In this document: positions 35,643 through 44,266 of the stretch, one piece after another
Layout of the letters: the number at the start of each line of letters is the position of its first letter
Numbering within the stretch: position 1 is the first letter of the stretch
NCBI GenBank assembly: GCA_963676655.2
Contig: CAXXKX010000003.1
Span: 1,798,001-1,862,000 of the forward strand
From: G963676655 sp963676655
GTDB taxonomy: Bacteria; Verrucomicrobiota; Lentisphaeria; Victivallales; Victivallaceae
Direction of reading: 5' to 3'
Length of the DNA: 64,000 bases
Position numbers and translations under genes: made by a program
The notes under the pieces: model-generated
What the model was told of the DNA's origin: nothing
Seen by the model: the letters and a program-made list of their open reading frames with translations, nothing else
The model's database searches: none

Positions 35643-37178
35643 ATGAAAATACTTTTAATACTACCCCTTTTAGCTGGAATATCTGGAATATGCGCGACCG
35701 GTGAACTGCCGAAATACCAGGCCGGTGGAATATGTTTCAGGATGGACGACAATCAAAATCCGCAAAAATGGCAGGATGTTGCCGCGGTATTTAACCGCCA
35801 TAAGTTAAAGTTATGCGCGTCCTTGAATATCAGAAGAATGGGCAAACCTCATTTTGAAATGTTGAAACGTTTGCAGCTCGAGGGGCATGAAGTGATGGAT
35901 CATTCCCCGCTGCACTGTGTTACAAAAATAAAATTTGCGCCCGGAAAAACGGCAAAAGATTACCAGGATTTGCCGGGCGTCGATCATATTGTCGATAATA
36001 ACGTCTATTTAAGCTATGTAATGCCAACTCCCGGTGACTGTAAAATCCGGTTAAAAGTCCGTTTGGCAAAAGATACACTGACATTGATTGACAAGCCCGA
36101 TGGGAAGATTGCCCGGGAATTACGCAATGCACGAGTCTTGTATATTCCGGCTGAAAAGCGGGTGTTGCAACTTTCCCGCACTCGGAATCCCCTTGAGTAT
36201 AAACTTAAAAGCATCTGGGATGAAAAAAATGTTAACGAAAAAGTCCATGAAGTGGAAGCCTGTTTCCTCAGAGATCGAAATTTTTCCATGACTCCGGAAG
36301 CGATTGAACTTCTCGGGCGTAATGCACTGGATCTATTTGCCTCTATTGGCGCGAAGCGTCCATACACTTGGATCCAACCCGGCGGCGGTGTCAGCTCGGT
36401 CAGCTCTGATTTGGCCGCGAATGTTCTGGGCAAACGCCTTGGTTATAAATCCGCCGCGACATATATTAACAAATCGTTGAAGGTTTTTAGAGAGTATAAT
36501 CCAAATGGAACTTGCGCGTTCGGGATGATGTGGGGCAATTTCGACGAGGAAAAGCATGACTTGAAATGGAATAAAACCCGCATTGCTGACTTAGTGGCCC
36601 TGCATCATGTCGCGATTGGTCATTCCCATATGCACCCGAAAGACGGATGGGACAAATATCTGCAGCGGCTTGATCAGTTGCTCGCATGGTGCGTCGCGGA
36701 AAAAATCCCGGTCCGCACCCAGGCAGAATGGGCGGATTTGCTGTATTCATCCGCTGCAAATAGTAAAGATAACGACTTTGATGTCTTTCCGTCGCTCAAA
36801 ATCGACCGTGACGGGAATGGTTGCCCGGATGGTTTTCAGCTTAAAAGAGCATCATGGGATAGCCAAACACAGATTATCACCGGTCTCAGACGTGGAGAAA
36901 TGTTTGCTGTGAAAAATCTGGCTGGCCTCTATAAGGGAAAGAACCGGTTGACTTTTTCGGTTGATACCGCTACCGGCTGCCAAATCAAGGTTTCTATCTC
37001 ATTTCCGAAAACAAATAACCCTGCTCTAAAAAAGACTTTTTCTTTGCAGAAAGGCGGAGACGGTAAATGCACATGGGACTTTGACATCCCTGCGAACGCT
37101 TCTTTAGCAGATTTTTCCTGGCAGTTGATGAATGACGGAAAATGTAAAATTTCCAAAATCTCGTTACGGAAAAAATAA
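35643..37178 (+). CDS. Secreted polysaccharide deacetylase-like (NodB fold) protein
   Basis: The 511-aa protein has a signal peptide (1-19), then a NodB-type domain: GICFRMDDN gives the Asp pair of motif 1 and VMDHSPLH gives the H-S-x-x-H of motif 2, so the metal-binding Asp and two His are present. A later YTWIQPGGGVSSVSS probably supplies motif 3, and AIGHSHMHPKDG lies near the end of the domain. The last ~130 residues look like a beta-sandwich module. The gene is 15 bp after the SGNH esterase. It would hydrolyse N- or O-acetyl groups outside the cytoplasm; the sugar is unknown. Confidence 0.8.
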   Translation: MKILLILPLLAGISGICATGELPKYQAGGICFRMDDNQNPQKWQDVAAVFNRHKLKLCASLNIRRMGKPHFEMLKRLQLEGHEVMDHSPLHCVTKIKFAPGKTAKDYQDLPGVDHIVDNNVYLSYVMPTPGDCKIRLKVRLAKDTLTLIDKPDGKIARELRNARVLYIPAEKRVLQLSRTRNPLEYKLKSIWDEKNVNEKVHEVEACFLRDRNFSMTPEAIELLGRNALDLFASIGAKRPYTWIQPGGGVSSVSSDLAANVLGKRLGYKSAATYINKSLKVFREYNPNGTCAFGMMWGNFDEEKHDLKWNKTRIADLVALHHVAIGHSHMHPKDGWDKYLQRLDQLLAWCVAEKIPVRTQAEWADLLYSSAANSKDNDFDVFPSLKIDRDGNGCPDGFQLKRASWDSQTQIITGLRRGEMFAVKNLAGLYKGKNRLTFSVDTATGCQIKVSISFPKTNNPALKKTFSLQKGGDGKCTWDFDIPANASLADFSWQLMNDGKCKISKISLRKK

Positions 37179-37328
37179 ATAGCCCTCATCCTCCTTCCGG
37201 CTGGTTTTCTATTTATCTATTTTTTTGTTCATCCAACTGGTTTTTTTTCCGTTTTAAGCCATATTACCCTTGAACATTGAATGGCGATGCTCGAAAAAGA
37301 TTAAAGATAATAACCAAAGGATATTGCT

Positions 37329-37640
37329 ATGAAATTTGATAATGTTTCAGTCGAAACCAAAGCGAATGTTTACTTTGACGGCAAAGTGGTCAGTCATGCT
37401 TTTTTCATGCCGGACGGCGAGAAAAAGACTTTCGGAATCATATATCCGGGAGATTATTGCTTTGATACCGGCACACCTGAAACGATGGAAATTACTGGCG
37501 GCACTTGTACCGTGCGCCTCAAGGGTGAAACCGAATGGCAGACCTATACCGGCGGTACTTTTTTTAAGGTTCCGGCCAATTCCTCTTTCGAGATCAGCGT
37601 TGCCGATGGCATCGCCGAATATGTCTGCTCATATAAATAA
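37329..37640 (+). CDS. ppnP: Pyrimidine/purine nucleoside phosphorylase (PpnP/YaiE family)
   Basis: The 103-aa cupin-like protein matches the PpnP (formerly DUF1255) family over its whole length: FDNVSVETKANVYFDGKV, HAFFMPDGEKKTFGI and the final YVCSYK are characteristic. PpnP phosphorolyses a broad range of nucleosides. AAAGGA lies upstream of the ATG. It stands 150 bp after the deacetylase and seems to be its own unit; a hairpin follows its stop codon. No glycan link is evident. Confidence 0.9.
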   Translation: MKFDNVSVETKANVYFDGKVVSHAFFMPDGEKKTFGIIYPGDYCFDTGTPETMEITGGTCTVRLKGETEWQTYTGGTFFKVPANSSFEISVADGIAEYVCSYK

Positions 37641-37652
37641 TATCTGACACTA

Positions 37653-37684
37653 AGGAGAATATAGCAATCCCTCTATATTCTCCT
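37653..37684. terminator. Hairpin between convergent genes
   Basis: Perfect 12-bp arms (37653-37664 and 37673-37684, AGGAGAATATAG and its complement) with an 8-base loop lie between the ends of ppnP and the oxidoreductase. There is no U-tract on either side, so it may protect 3' ends rather than terminate by itself. Confidence 0.5.
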
Positions 37685-37691
37685 AAATGGA

Positions 37692-38684
37692 TCAAACGGT
37701 AATTTTTTGCTTTGAATGAATTGATTTTCGTATGGCATTGAGCAGTCTGACATCTCCTAAAGCCTGCTCTGCGGGGTATGCCGGCTCTCTGCCGAGTTGG
37801 ATACACTCTTTAAAATGCCGCCACATCAACCGGTGACTGTCAACCGAAGTCAATTCAAACTCAGTTTCCTTTTTCTCGAGTCTTTTGATCGTTGTTTTGC
37901 CGCCGGAAATAAGGCAGGTCCCATCGGTTCCATAAATACTCATCCCGAAACAAGCAGGCATAAAACCTGAATGACTCAATGTCCCGGATATTCCGTTTTC
38001 GTATTCAAGCAGCAGCAGTACGTGGTCATACTCTCCGAAATCTTCACGTAGTTTACGTCCGGTAGCGGTGACTGACATAGGTGAGCCGAAAATGGTGGAA
38101 AGTTTTGCAAGGTCGTGAATTCCGCCATCCGTGAGCGTGCCTAACGGAAAATCCGGATTTTGCCGCCAACCAGTACTGGAGAAATTGCTTGGATCGGAAC
38201 TGTTCATCATACGGAAATGACTTTTTACATCGAAAGAAACAGGGGTGCCCAGGCTGCCTTCTGTTATTGCTTTATTAATCTGTTTGAGTGCGGGATCATA
38301 TACTACCTGTTCCAACACAAAAACTGGTAAATTTGCCTGTCTGCTTATGGAAACAATTTCAATGCCTTCATCCACATTCAAGCAGAAAGGTTTTTCAACG
38401 AATACCATTTTTCCGGCAAGTAAAGCTGCTTTAGCAATCTCCGCATTCAGTTTTATCGGAGTCATAATCACCACCGCATCAATGTCAGGAGATGCCAACA
38501 AGTCGCCGCAGTCATAATAAAAAGGAAGATCAGGGTATTTTTTCTTAACCTTTTCTTCAGATTTTTGACTGGTGGCTGAAAACGCTGAAATGGCGAAAAA
38601 ATCACTCATTTCTTTCAAAACCGGTTCATGACTCTTCTCCCAGATCAGGCCGGGGCCGATGATCCCGAGGCGAATTTTTTCCAT
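37692..38684 (-). CDS. Gfo/Idh/MocA-family oxidoreductase
   Basis: The 330-aa protein has the Rossmann start LGIIGPGLIWEKSHEP and the family motif VFVEKPFCLN near residue 96, followed by the usual alpha/beta C-terminal domain. It oxidises or reduces a sugar or inositol-like compound with NAD(P). It lies 40 bp after the ADP-ribosylglycohydrolase-like gene on the same strand, so the two are probably co-transcribed. Cytoplasmic. Confidence 0.87.
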   Translation of the reverse strand: MEKIRLGIIGPGLIWEKSHEPVLKEMSDFFAISAFSATSQKSEEKVKKKYPDLPFYYDCGDLLASPDIDAVVIMTPIKLNAEIAKAALLAGKMVFVEKPFCLNVDEGIEIVSISRQANLPVFVLEQVVYDPALKQINKAITEGSLGTPVSFDVKSHFRMMNSSDPSNFSSTGWRQNPDFPLGTLTDGGIHDLAKLSTIFGSPMSVTATGRKLREDFGEYDHVLLLLEYENGISGTLSHSGFMPACFGMSIYGTDGTCLISGGKTTIKRLEKKETEFELTSVDSHRLMWRHFKECIQLGREPAYPAEQALGDVRLLNAIRKSIHSKQKITV

Positions 38685-38724
38685 AATTTTATCCTTGATT
38701 TAAATTTTTTGTTTTCGGAACTTA

Positions 38725-40806
38725 TTATGAAATAATTCCTCCAACTCGTGCCGTTGTTATGCCGAAGCAGCCGTTTTCAAAGATAAAACCAGCGCCGCCG
38801 CAAACGAGTTCCGGGATTTTAACTTGACCTATTTGCTTGCCGTCCAGAAGAGCGGCAATGTCGGGGCCAATGCATTGCAAGCTGAGATTGACGGTTTTTC
38901 CGGGCGGTAAATCGACTTTTTGTTCTATAAGAACCGAAGTAGCGTAATATTCTTTGACCAGCTGAATACGGTCTTTCCTGAGTATCAGGGCGATATAGCG
39001 TCTTTGTCCCTGATGCCGGACCAGAATGCCGCCGCCGTCCGCCATGTGGATTTTTACCTGGGCATCGAAAACATAATCCTGCCAACGGTTCGTTCCGGTA
39101 ACCATTGTCCCCTTCCCGCTGTTTTTGATCAGATACAAGGTTGATTCAACATCGGACTTAAACCCGGACCGCATTGCGTCAAAGTTTTTGATCCAGCCCG
39201 GAAAATCATGGTTTTCCAGCAGTTTTGACGCGGTTATTGTCATTTGCGGTTGACCGGAAAGCCGGACCGCATCCAGCAAAATTCGACCCGATGCTTTTTC
39301 CGCTCCGCCGATTTCAAGTCCAAGATCTCTGACTGGTTGGCCCGGGTCAGGGATAGTTAGTTCAATGAAAAAATCTCCTTGCCGGTTTTGGGAAATTATA
39401 TCTGAATATTTCAGCTCGGAATTGCTGTCGCCATGCCTTAAAAACGCTTTGATGTTAATTGGTTCGCAAACCTCGGCAACCGAACCCTCAAGCCGGATTT
39501 TCATTCCTGGCGACAAAATACTTGTCCCCATAACATCGTATGTTCCTTTTACCGTTTCTGAAGCCAGACACGGAGTGGAAATCCTGCCGTATCCACCCGG
39601 TAATCCGTGAAATGATATTTCCAGACAGCGTTCGCCGGTCATTTTACTCAGGACATTCCTACACGATATGGTGTCCGTTTGATCTTCCGGCATGAAACCG
39701 TGTTGCGCTCCGGGTTGGCTGAAATGAAACAACGCGCCTTTTTTCGGCGCAGCCGGAATATCCCACCCCATAATCCTGCAGCCGATTTGAATGAGATGCA
39801 ATGCCTCGCGCAGCACGTCGGAAACACTGCGGGTGCCTTCGGCGGTCGGCAGGTAGAGCCGGTCCGCAAACGGACCCTGAAAGTCATAATTCTCATTAAT
39901 ACGCGCCAAGCCCAGCTTGACCCCCATTACACAGCCGACATTAGCCGCATTACAGTCAGTGTCCCAGCCGGCCGTATTAATTATCGCTTGTGACTGCCGG
40001 AAGTTGTCCGGGGCGTAACACCACGCCATAACCATAACAGCATGGTTCGGGACAACGTGACAGCCGCCGGGATATTTATGATAACCGTACTCGGCGTCAA
40101 TCCGGTTGAAGGTTTTCCGCCAGTCACCGTCGATTTGTGACCAAGTTCGGACATTACGGTGAATTTCCGCGATCAGCGAGTCTGACGGGATGACCGAAAT
40201 TCCGACATCCAGCAGACGAGCCATATCTTTTTCATTGAAGGCCGCGCTGACCATCGCCGCCACTACCTTAGCGGCGTGAACCGCTTCGCCGTCGTGCGAG
40301 ACCCGGGCGGCGCGTCCGGCCAGTTCCGCCGCCAGTTCCGGCCGTCCCGGACACACCAGGCCGAAGCCGTCGATAAATATCTGGGCGCCGATCTGTTCGG
40401 CCACGGCTTTTCCGTTAAGCTCAATCGAACCGGATTCCGGCGCTTTTATGCCGTTTTTCAACCTCAAAAAAGCGGTGTGCTCGGTTGACATACCCATGCC
40501 GCCCCACCAGAGTATCGACTTGTTTTCAATGATATAATTAAGCCAGGTTTCACCGAAAAATTCCGTCGGGTTTTTTGCGTACAAACCGGAATCTTCGAGC
40601 GCGCGAATAAATGTCAGGGTGCCGGTGATGTCATCATCCGCAACCACTAAAGGTTTGTTTACGTCGTCATTGACGTAATGGTCGATCAGGCCCCATTTTT
40701 CCTCCAGTCTTTGCTTGGTCCAACCCTCGAACGGCCGCCCCATGTAAACCCCGATGACCTTACCGAGTACTCCCGCATATACCGACTTTATATAATCATC
40801 AATCAT
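38725..40806 (-). CDS. ADP-ribosylglycohydrolase-family protein with C-terminal sugar-binding-like domains
   Basis: The 693-aa protein starts with an ADP-ribosylglycohydrolase fold (about 1-350): AGVLGKVIGVYMGRPFEG, the first metal site VADDDITGT and the second GWDTDCNAANVGC (D-x-D-x-N/A) are clear. After it come a beta domain (about 375-500) and a DUF1080/LamG-like domain (about 510-690; GGILVRHQGQRRYIALILR). ARH enzymes normally remove ADP-ribose and are about 300-350 aa, so this doubled length and the glycan setting suggest action on another ribosyl- or glycosyl-linked substrate; that is inference. It is divergent from an AraC gene with overlapping promoters. Confidence 0.82.
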   Translation of the reverse strand: MIDDYIKSVYAGVLGKVIGVYMGRPFEGWTKQRLEEKWGLIDHYVNDDVNKPLVVADDDITGTLTFIRALEDSGLYAKNPTEFFGETWLNYIIENKSILWWGGMGMSTEHTAFLRLKNGIKAPESGSIELNGKAVAEQIGAQIFIDGFGLVCPGRPELAAELAGRAARVSHDGEAVHAAKVVAAMVSAAFNEKDMARLLDVGISVIPSDSLIAEIHRNVRTWSQIDGDWRKTFNRIDAEYGYHKYPGGCHVVPNHAVMVMAWCYAPDNFRQSQAIINTAGWDTDCNAANVGCVMGVKLGLARINENYDFQGPFADRLYLPTAEGTRSVSDVLREALHLIQIGCRIMGWDIPAAPKKGALFHFSQPGAQHGFMPEDQTDTISCRNVLSKMTGERCLEISFHGLPGGYGRISTPCLASETVKGTYDVMGTSILSPGMKIRLEGSVAEVCEPINIKAFLRHGDSNSELKYSDIISQNRQGDFFIELTIPDPGQPVRDLGLEIGGAEKASGRILLDAVRLSGQPQMTITASKLLENHDFPGWIKNFDAMRSGFKSDVESTLYLIKNSGKGTMVTGTNRWQDYVFDAQVKIHMADGGGILVRHQGQRRYIALILRKDRIQLVKEYYATSVLIEQKVDLPPGKTVNLSLQCIGPDIAALLDGKQIGQVKIPELVCGGAGFIFENGCFGITTARVGGIIS

Positions 40807-40818
40807 AATTTTTCCCTG

Positions 40819-40847
40819 TTGACTTTATTGTTGTCAGATACTATTAT
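40819..40847 (+). promoter_or_regulatory. Promoter of the AraC gene at 40.87 kb
   Basis: TTGACT (40819-40824), a 17-base spacer and TATTAT (40842-40847). The -10 box is shared with the opposite promoter. Confidence 0.6.
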
Positions 40848-40871
40848 ATTAGATAAAACAACTTTATTCAA
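40843..40871 (-). promoter_or_regulatory. Promoter of the ADP-ribosylglycohydrolase-like gene
   Basis: On the complement TTGAAT (40866-40871), 17 bases, TATAAT (40843-40848). It overlaps the -10 of the AraC promoter by five bases, so the two cannot be occupied by polymerase together. Confidence 0.6.
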
Positions 40872-41797
40872 TGCAAAAAAATCCATATACTATGCAGAAA
40901 CGATCAAAAACAATTAAGTTGGAGCAGAGTGTCCCTCTAACGTTTTATGAAGTAAAGTTTGAAGAGAACCAGCCGGTAACCGGTATTTTTCAGAAGCAGG
41001 GGGATGATCCTGTCAGCTTTCTCCATGCGCATAATTCTTTTGAGATCGGGTATTGTCATTCCGGCAGCGGACTCTTTACCGTTGAGAATAAAATTCTGCC
41101 TTACACCGCCGGTTCGGTATGCATTATTACCTCGCGCGAGTTTCACCTGGCTCAAAGTACGCCGGGAACCGTCAGCCTCTGGACCTTTATTTATATGGAT
41201 TTACCGAAACTGCTTCGACCGGGTAACGCGGAGGAACTTGAGATCAGTGATTGCTCCCGGTTTGCCGGGCCGGATTTCAATAATATTCTGTTTTCTGAAG
41301 ATTTTCCATTGATCTGCGCCATGGGAAAACTCCTGGCGGAAGAGTTTAATAACCGGAAATCCAACTGGCTGAGTGCATTGCGCGGTATAATGTGGGTTTT
41401 ACTGAGTGAGATGCATCGTCGATTCCCGGTGGAAACGGACTCGAAAGAGCCAGTTTCTTACGACATCAGCCTGATCGCTCCGGCGCTTGACCGGATTGCG
41501 GAAGAATATCGTAAGCCGCTTGATATTCCGGGGCTGGCTGAGTTGTGCTGTATGAGTCCGGGGTCGTTTCGGCGTCATTTCAACGCGGTCATCGATAGTG
41601 CGCCGCTGAATTATTTGCATACTATCCGTATTCAGATGGCGTCACTCATGCTTAAAGACTCTAACACCCCAATATCAGAAATTGCTTCCGCCGTCGGTTA
41701 TTCCAGTTTGTCGAGCTTTAACCGGCAATTTTTGAAATTCCGGGGGATTTCTCCCCGCGAATTCAGGTCTTGTCAGGATAAATATATTGATCTCTAA
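40871..41797 (+). CDS. AraC-family transcription regulator
   Basis: The 308-aa protein has a cupin-type sensor half (about 30-150; HAHNSFEIGYCHSGSGLF and LPYTAGSVCIITSREFH) and a C-terminal AraC domain (about 205-300; IPGLAELCCMSPGSFRRHF and SEIASAVGYSSLSSFNRQF). No clear Shine-Dalgarno sequence; a second ATG lies seven codons downstream at 40892. It is divergent from the ARH-type gene and precedes the GH43-like gene by 46 bp, so it may control both. Confidence 0.87.
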   Translation: MQKNPYTMQKRSKTIKLEQSVPLTFYEVKFEENQPVTGIFQKQGDDPVSFLHAHNSFEIGYCHSGSGLFTVENKILPYTAGSVCIITSREFHLAQSTPGTVSLWTFIYMDLPKLLRPGNAEELEISDCSRFAGPDFNNILFSEDFPLICAMGKLLAEEFNNRKSNWLSALRGIMWVLLSEMHRRFPVETDSKEPVSYDISLIAPALDRIAEEYRKPLDIPGLAELCCMSPGSFRRHFNAVIDSAPLNYLHTIRIQMASLMLKDSNTPISEIASAVGYSSLSSFNRQFLKFRGISPREFRSCQDKYIDL

Positions 41798-41843
41798 GCC
41801 AATTAGGGATAAATTAACAGTTAACTTTTGTGGAGAATGAGAA

Positions 41844-42845
41844 ATGATTGATGATGTTGTAAAATTGTATCCCGATGTATTTATTCCAGTCGTTGACGGA
41901 GTTTTTGAACTGGTTTACGAACCGGATCCGGCCAATCCTAAGAGCTGGATGGTAAATGATCATTGCCTGATTCGGGATGATGAAGGGCTAATTCATTACT
42001 TCGGAATCGAAAATCCATTTCCGACGACAGCCGACGGTATGGAGCGAACAAAGGAATTCCTAATACCCTCCGATCAGCCTTTCATCAAGACTTTACACCG
42101 GGTTATACACCGTCACCTCTATGGGGCGGGGACTCATTACATGGTTGGACACGCGGTAGCTGAAAATATTTTTGGTCCCTGGACACGGCAGCCGGCGGCT
42201 TTAGACGGTGGAGAGAGTCGGTTTCATCACGGTTCTCCCTATGTCATAAAACACGACAACCAGTACTGGATGTTCGAGCCGCAAGGCCAGGACGGAGACG
42301 GCTCGACCGGCATATACACCAGCTCAGATCTTAATAATTGGACATCGGTTGCAGACGCGACGGCATGGGGGGATGCCGAAGTTTTCGGTCCCGGCGGCCA
42401 CCGCGATCCCTGTATTATCCGACTGGATGACGGCAAGTTCCTGCAGTATTGTGCCGGGGATGATCCGCTTGACCGCCACACGATCAGGCTGGCTTCATCT
42501 TATGACCTGAAAAAATGGAAGCCGGAAGAACCTTGTTATATCGAGGAATTGCAGGATGAAATTTTTTCCGGCGTATTCGAGTCCCCGTATGTCTTGAAAA
42601 AAGGCTCTCTTTATTATCTCTTCATCGGATTTTCACATCGGCATTACTATGAGACTTTTGTTGTGGTGTCCGATGGCCCGTATCGCTTTTCAGTCAAAAA
42701 TAAGCTTACGACATTGTTCAGTCATGCTGCTGAGTTCATTGAGATTGATGGAGAAACCTATATGACGTCATGCGGCATCGAAGATCCTCAGGCTTTGAAT
42801 CGCTATGGTCTGTGGGTATGCAAGCTACGCTGGCTTGAACCCTGA
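41844..42845 (+). CDS. GH43/GH32-like five-bladed propeller glycosidase
   Basis: The 333-aa protein shows the propeller pattern of GH43/GH32-type enzymes: FHHGSPYVIKHDNQYWMF, IYTSSDLNNWTS, GHRDPCIIRLDDGKFLQY (RDP motif with the likely pKa-modulating Asp) and FESPYVLKKGSLYYLF (Glu-Ser-Pro-x acid motif). No signal peptide. GGAGAATGAGAA precedes the ATG. It follows the AraC gene on the same strand. The sugar may be arabinose, xylose, fructose or another; family-level assignment only. Confidence 0.8.
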   Translation: MIDDVVKLYPDVFIPVVDGVFELVYEPDPANPKSWMVNDHCLIRDDEGLIHYFGIENPFPTTADGMERTKEFLIPSDQPFIKTLHRVIHRHLYGAGTHYMVGHAVAENIFGPWTRQPAALDGGESRFHHGSPYVIKHDNQYWMFEPQGQDGDGSTGIYTSSDLNNWTSVADATAWGDAEVFGPGGHRDPCIIRLDDGKFLQYCAGDDPLDRHTIRLASSYDLKKWKPEEPCYIEELQDEIFSGVFESPYVLKKGSLYYLFIGFSHRHYYETFVVVSDGPYRFSVKNKLTTLFSHAAEFIEIDGETYMTSCGIEDPQALNRYGLWVCKLRWLEP

Positions 42846-42939
42846 ATATGTAATTTGACGGATTTTTTAAATTCAAATAGTTAAAGTGACGGATAAATGA
42901 CGGATCATTCAAAAGGATTCATATTCTCAATACTGTTTT

Positions 42940-43141
42940 GATTTTTTTATAGCCAGTCAATGGTGATTTCAGAATTTTACCTTTTGTCATCGCTAAAAAT
43001 TAAATCAGATTAATTTTAATCATCAGATCATCTTTTATTTTTCTGCTCATGCAGAGATTTACACACGTCATCGTTAGATTACCTATAATTTACTCGTAAG
43101 TGATTAATGATTAATTTCTAATGATTTTTTTATAGTCAGGC
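42940..43141 (+). repeat. AT-rich gap with a 19-bp direct repeat
   Basis: The 42.85-43.21 kb gap has no gene. Two 19-bp stretches, 42940-42958 and 43123-43141, start with GATTTTTTTATAG and agree at 17 positions. They lie upstream of the transposase remnant and could be transposition-related, but no clear end structure is visible. Confidence 0.35.
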
Positions 43142-43213
43142 CGTATGAATATTTGAAAAATCTGTTTTCAACGTATATATTATATCATAAACCAACCAAT
43201 TGGAGGACAAAAA

Positions 43214-44182
43214 ATGGATTCGCGAATGAAAGTCAAAGACGAAGGTTGCTATTACCACCTTTATAATTGAATCGGCTGCATCAAAGGCGAACACCCTTTT
43301 TCTGAGGCTGATATGGAATATGGTTTTACTTTGCTTCGGTATCTTTGCGATTACTTTTTGATCGAGGTCATTTCAGCGGCTTGGATGGGCAACCATTTTC
43401 ATCTAGTTGTTTATGCTCCCGGACCGGATGAATTGCCCCCGCTTGAGGTTATCGTCAAACGACACAACGCTTATTATAAGTCAATGGAAAAAATCTTTAA
43501 ATTCGGTCCAAGAAACCCAGTTATCAGCCTCGACAACAAAGAGCAATGTCAGGAAATCGCCCTTAAAATGATCGATATCAGTCGATTTATGTCGGCCTAC
43601 CAACGACAATTTGCTTGTGTCTACAATGAGACCCGTAATCGAACCGGACAACTCTGGGGAGGTCGGTTCAAAAGTGTGATTCTTGAGCGTGTAAACGCGT
43701 TAGCTGTTTGCGTCACTTACGTCGAACTCAACCCGGTCCGGGCTGGCTTGAAAAATGACCCGGCGGATTACAATTTCACCACCTGGGGACGCTATTGCAG
43801 AAGTGGGAAACACATGTTTTATAAGAATTTTGTCAAACACATGAAACCGAATATTACCACTGGAGACACTTCGCAATGGACGGATATCGAATTGTTTGCG
43901 TTTTTCAGAGGCGAACTTGCACGAATAATCATAGCGGAAACTGGAGCGTCTAGTGAAGAAATCTATGCCGCACGTGATAAGGCTCGACAAAAAGAATCGA
44001 TGCATGTACGATTCCTCAGACGCACCCGGCACTTTACCGAAGGAGCAATTTTAGGGTCAAAACTCTTTATTCGTCAAACCGGAAGTCAATTTGACGATCC
44101 GGAACGAATCAGGAAAAAACATCTCTCCCGAGGCATCAGTCCTTCCGGGATATTGTATTGTTTCCGAAAGCTGTCAGAGTAA
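43214..44182 (+). pseudogene. REP-associated tyrosine transposase (RAYT/Y1) with an in-frame stop
   Basis: The frame from the ATG at 43214 reads MDSRMKVKDEGCYYHLYN, then TGA at 43268-43270, then IGCIKGEHPFSEADMEYGF and on without interruption to 44182. In this family the stopped position is usually Arg (YHLYNR), so a single CGA-to-TGA change explains it. GGAGG precedes the ATG. Downstream features are intact: the HUH motif in WMGNHFHLVVYAP, RTGQLWGGRFKSVIL and TYVELNPVRAGL with the candidate catalytic Tyr. The remaining frame could start at 43313 (289 aa) but would lack the first strand. RAYT proteins move short hairpin repeats. Confidence 0.82.
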
Positions 44183-44266
44183 CATTACTCCCAGATAAAC
44201 TTTTTGGAGATTCAGTAGAGTTTTTATTGCCAATTTGACTATATGATAGAGTCATATTCTGTTGAA

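Noticed and set aside
43268..43270. Recoding of TGA as an amino acid in the transposase
   Set aside because: Other genes in the window end with TGA, there is no selenocysteine-type context, and a single point mutation is simpler.
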